Below are positions 61,402 through 64,000 of a stretch of DNA of 64,000 nucleotides, piece by piece (positions within the stretch are counted from its first letter, which is position 1; each line of letters begins with the position of its first letter). The stretch is taken from positions 1 through 64,000 of the forward strand of contig CAMDBM010000007.1 of assembly GCA_945889085.1 (NCBI GenBank). The letters run 5' to 3'. This stretch comes from WLJO01 sp945889085 (GTDB lineage: Bacteria > Actinomycetota > Acidimicrobiia > Acidimicrobiales > Ilumatobacteraceae). The position numbers were made by a program, and so were the translations under genes. Under the pieces are notes generated by a model. The model was given only the letters and a program-made list of their open reading frames with translations, had not been told where the DNA came from and ran no database searches.

Positions 61402-62218
61402 GAGACCGGCGACCGAGTCGAGCGCTGGCCAGCGAACCACGCTGCCAGCCGAGGAGGTCCTCAGTAGCACGCATGTCTGCACGGAACGACCGGCGCACGA
61501 GCGCATCGAGGGGTGAGAGCGGCCGGGAGAGCCGGCGTCTGTTCAACCACTTCAGTGTGACCGGCGACGGGAAGGGTGTCACACCGAGGTGTTCCGTGAC
61601 GCGTTGCGCCGTGGTGGCGCTCTCGTTCACCAGTTCGTCGAAGCGGAGCACGAGTGCATCGGGAAACCACTCGAGCAATCGACCGATCTGTCGCGAGTAC
61701 CGGCCGCGATCCCGGAACGAACTGACGCGAGCAGGCGAATTCGGAGCAAGCGGGTTCCGGTCGGCGGCTAAGCGGCGGCTCTCCAACTGCAGGGCCTGCC
61801 AGTACTTGCTCGCCTCGACGCCACGCTGACGCTCGTGTGCGTAGTGCGAGCGGGCACGCTCTGCAGGGTCCCGCAGTACGGCGATCACGCGTATGTCGGG
61901 GTTGTGTCGGTAAAGCGCCTCGATACAGCCCGGTAGGTAGAGGTAGCTCGGCGTGGCATCGAGCAGCACTGCCTCACCGGCGTGATGCGCGAACCGTTCG
62001 GCCCAACGCTCTGGGTTGACGCCCTCACGCTGTACCCGTGCGTCGTCGAACCAGTGTGCCTCCTTCCCCTTCGCGAGGCAGATGTCCGGGTGGGCCTCGA
62101 GGAACCGGGCGAGGGAGGTCGTGCCACACCGCTGCGCGCCGAGAATGACTGCGTTCAGCGTCCTGCTCGCCGCCGGGTCTCGGTCAGCGATTCCCTCGGT
62201 TGTGTCCCGGTCCTGCAC
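61373..62218 (-). CDS. PAPS-dependent sulfotransferase
   Basis: A 281-residue sulfotransferase. The 5'-phosphosulfate-binding loop appears as VILGAQRCGTTSLARFLEAHP, with the 3'-phosphate region VIAVLRDPAERARSHYAHE. A WFDDARV-like catalytic neighbourhood lies between them. It moves a sulfuryl group from PAPS to a sugar, lipid or other acceptor. Starts further upstream would run into the divergent MFS gene; GTG 62218 is chosen, with only 19 bases to the MFS start. It faces cysC convergently, a natural partner for PAPS supply. Confidence 0.83.
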   Translation of the reverse strand: MQDRDTTEGIADRDPAASRTLNAVILGAQRCGTTSLARFLEAHPDICLAKGKEAHWFDDARVQREGVNPERWAERFAHHAGEAVLLDATPSYLYLPGCIEALYRHNPDIRVIAVLRDPAERARSHYAHERQRGVEASKYWQALQLESRRLAADRNPLAPNSPARVSSFRDRGRYSRQIGRLLEWFPDALVLRFDELVNESATTAQRVTEHLGVTPFPSPVTLKWLNRRRLSRPLSPLDALVRRSFRADMRATEDLLGWQRGSLASARLGRRSLRRPAGDAG

Positions 62219-62237
62219 GCCCGGACATACTACGCAG

Positions 62238-63509
62238 GTGGCAGAGCAGGGCAAGCGTCTCAATTCCCTCGAGCTGCTCCGCAGCAACAAGCAACTGCGG
62301 TTCCTCTTCATCGCCCAGGTCGTGTCGTTCATGGGCGACTGGTTCGCCTATGTGGCCATCACCGGTCGCGTGCAGGACCTCACGGGTTCGAACTTCCTGG
62401 TGTCACTGCTCTCCGTGCTGGAGATGCTCCCCTACTTCTTGATGTCCCCGATCGCGGGATCTGTCGCGGATCGCTTCGACCGACGGCGCATCGTCATCGT
62501 TACATCGCTCGCCCAGGTGATTGCCGCGCTGGGCATGCTGCTCGTGCGCTCCGAGAGCACGGTGTTCATCTCGTTCATCAGCGTGTCGCTCATCGCCGGG
62601 CTCGCCGCCTTCGTCGCTCCCGCCGTGCAGGCAGCCATCCCGAACCTCGCCCGCAACGCAGACGAGACCCGCACCGCCACGTCGCTCTTTGGCGCGATGT
62701 GGGGCGTGATGGCTGCGGTCGGCTCCGGCGTCGGCGGCCTGTTCGCGTGGGCCTTCGGGCGTGACGCCGCGTTCATCGCCAACGCCGTGTCCTTCATCGC
62801 TGCGGCACTGGCGGTGGCGATGGTGTCGCTGCCGATGCAGCTTGAGCGAAAGAGCACCGGGCGGATGCGCCCCATCGCCGACACCATCGAGGCCATCCGC
62901 TTCGCCCGCAAGGACCGCGTGGTACTTGCTCTCCTCGCGTCCAAGACCACCGCAGCGATTGGCATGGGCGTGCTCGGCATCATCGTGGTGTTCGCGCGGG
63001 AGGAACTGAACAGTGGCGATGCCGGCAGCGGCCTGCTGCTGACGGCACGCGGGATCGGTGCGGCCCTCGGGCCGGTGATCGGCGTTCGCTTGATAGGCAC
63101 CAGCATGAGCCGGCTCCTCACGGTGTGCGCTGTCTCCGGCATCGTGTTCGGTGCGGGGTACACCTTCGCCAGCACCACCCACCTGATGGTGTTCGCCGTG
63201 ATCGGCGTGATGGTGGCGCACCTCGGCGCCGGCGGCGAGTGGGCCATCTCCACGCTTGGCCTGCAACTCCGGTGCCCGGACGAGGTGCGCGGGCGGATCA
63301 TGGCCGCGGACTACGCGGTGGCAACGCTCGTGCTCGCCCTTGCGGGCCTCGGTGCGGGTGCGCTTGCGGAGTTCGCCAGCGTGCGCCTGGCGCTCTTCGT
63401 GTTCGCCCTGGCGTCAACGATTGCGGCGGTCGTGTACCTCGCGCTAACGCGCGGCCTGCGCCGTGCGCTCGCCGCCGAGGGCGTCACCCTCGCCTCGCCG
63501 ATGTCCTGA
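62238..63509 (+). CDS. MFS transporter (MFS_3/enterobactin-exporter like)
   Basis: A 423-residue transporter with twelve predicted helices. The start LRFLFIAQVVSFMGDWFAYVAI and motif A as SVADRFDRRRIVIVT fit the MFS_3 (EntS/MacB-like multidrug) group. No substrate-specific residue is recognised. The GTG at 62238 is the start; a longer frame from 62016 overlaps the sulfotransferase. Export of a sulfated product of the neighbour is possible but not shown. Confidence 0.83.
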   Translation: MAEQGKRLNSLELLRSNKQLRFLFIAQVVSFMGDWFAYVAITGRVQDLTGSNFLVSLLSVLEMLPYFLMSPIAGSVADRFDRRRIVIVTSLAQVIAALGMLLVRSESTVFISFISVSLIAGLAAFVAPAVQAAIPNLARNADETRTATSLFGAMWGVMAAVGSGVGGLFAWAFGRDAAFIANAVSFIAAALAVAMVSLPMQLERKSTGRMRPIADTIEAIRFARKDRVVLALLASKTTAAIGMGVLGIIVVFAREELNSGDAGSGLLLTARGIGAALGPVIGVRLIGTSMSRLLTVCAVSGIVFGAGYTFASTTHLMVFAVIGVMVAHLGAGGEWAISTLGLQLRCPDEVRGRIMAADYAVATLVLALAGLGAGALAEFASVRLALFVFALASTIAAVVYLALTRGLRRALAAEGVTLASPMS

Positions 63510-63513
63510 CCCG

Positions 63514-63539
63514 CGGGGTCTGCAGGGTTGCTGACCCCG
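63514..63539. terminator. Hairpin between the MFS and beta-lactamase-fold genes
   Basis: A 7-base stem CGGGGTC / GACCCCG with a 12-base loop lies between the convergent genes, four bases after the MFS stop. Confidence 0.45.
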
Positions 63540-63552
63540 GAAGGGGTGGGAC

Positions 63553-64000
63553 TCAGCCGATGACGCTGCGGATCGCCGAGCTGAGGCTGATCGTGCGCAC
63601 ATCGTTCGCGAGGTTGTTGTCCATCTGGTTCATCACGAACGCGAAGGCGATGTCATCCTCGGGTGAGGCGAAGGCCACGCTGCCCCCGGCGCCCGGGTGC
63701 CCGTAGCAACCGGGCCCCATGTACGGGGACATGAAGCCGGTGGTCATGAAGCCCATGCCGAACGTGGATGGCAGCAGGAGGCACGCATCGGCCTCCCCCT
63801 CGGGAGTAACCGTCGTACGGGCCCGTTCGCGGGTGGCGTCGCTGAGCAGTTGCACCCCGTCAACCGTCGCGAACGTTGCTGCGTAGATGCGAGCGAGGGC
63901 GGTGGCCGTCCCGATGCCGTTGGCAGCGGGGATCTCGGCAGCGTGCACGGCCCTCGTGTTGAACACGATGTCCTCGCCGCCCTCGAGAGCCTCGGCACCG
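63553..64000 (-). CDS. Beta-lactamase-fold serine hydrolase, C-terminal part (5' end outside window)
   Basis: The last about 149 residues of a class C beta-lactamase/esterase-like protein (the EstB/D-aminopeptidase group). They include an IPAANGIGTATALARIYAA segment, GPGCYGHPGAGGSVAFASPEDDIAFAFVMN (the HxG region forming part of the active-site wall), and a helical end. The active-site SxxK and YxN motifs lie beyond the right edge. An in-frame GTG at 63966 is internal and not the start. The function is probably hydrolysis of esters or cell-wall peptides. Confidence 0.8.
   Translation of the reverse strand, partial: GAEALEGGEDIVFNTRAVHAAEIPAANGIGTATALARIYAATFATVDGVQLLSDATRERARTTVTPEGEADACLLLPSTFGMGFMTTGFMSPYMGPGCYGHPGAGGSVAFASPEDDIAFAFVMNQMDNNLANDVRTISLSSAIRSVIG

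Overview
The window is chromosomal DNA from a GC-rich actinobacterium, most likely of the Acidimicrobiia or a related marine/freshwater lineage. The evidence is a set of actinobacterial hallmarks: mycofactocin maturation genes (mftE, mftF), a mycofactocin-type old yellow enzyme, the fused 2-oxoglutarate dehydrogenase Kgd, the mismatch endonuclease NucS, a UvrD2-like helicase with a C-terminal HRDC-like segment, an F420-type luciferase-like oxidoreductase, an AfsR-like SARP regulator and a SigE-type ECF sigma factor. The lineage is inferred from gene content only. No rRNA, tRNA, CRISPR array, transposase or phage gene was recognised. Both edges cut genes: a flavin monooxygenase on the left and a beta-lactamase-fold hydrolase on the right.

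Regions from left to right: (1) 1-3.8 kb is the end of a mycofactocin locus: monooxygenase tail, mftE, mftF and an alanine-racemase-like PLP protein directly behind mftF. (2) 3.8-9.9 kb has visibly lower GC. It holds a long intergenic stretch, a tiny cationic/hydrophobic peptide ORF, a membrane GAF-GGDEF-EAL cyclic-di-GMP protein, and a convergent SARP/NB-ARC/TPR regulator. (3) 9.9-11.7 kb is a tandem pair of ROK-family proteins with altered active-site motifs. (4) 11.9-14.1 kb is a tightly overlapping sigma factor / membrane protein / lipoprotein hydrolase set. (5) 14.2-16.1 kb is the mycofactocin-type OYE. (6) 16.1-23.4 kb has a DUF3500 protein divergent from an acyclic-terpene/leucine-like operon: enoyl-CoA hydratase, carboxyltransferase, biotin carboxylase, AtuA.

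(7) 23.5-35.4 kb is mixed metabolism: two polytopic membrane proteins, PurU, a phosphatase/deacetylase/CoA-racemase run, an alpha/beta hydrolase, an F420-type oxidoreductase overlapping a galactokinase-like gene, an SMP-30 protein, a BtuF-like protein and a PH-SHOCT protein. (8) 35.4-48.4 kb is information processing and central metabolism: UvrD2-like helicase, thioesterase, XthA, a NYN-S1-histone-H1-like fusion, a HAD hydrolase, Kgd, a cupredoxin lipoprotein, a PuuD-like membrane protein and EttA. (9) 48.4-64 kb holds a CysQ-like phosphatase, a second enoyl-CoA hydratase, a membrane protein with a Cys/His-rich tail, two MFS exporters, an AarF kinase, NucS, MaoC and MFE-2-like SDR beta-oxidation enzymes, a geranylgeranyl-reductase-like flavoprotein, a nitronate-monooxygenase-like protein, an M20 peptidase, and a CysC/sulfotransferase pair.

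The most distinctive items are the short peptide ahead of the c-di-GMP gene, the racemase-like protein joined to mftEF, the tandem ROK proteins that lack canonical catalytic residues, the NYN-S1-H1-like fusion, and the AtuA-type carboxylase operon. Intergenic regions are short; only one (about 3798-4199) exceeds 300 bases.
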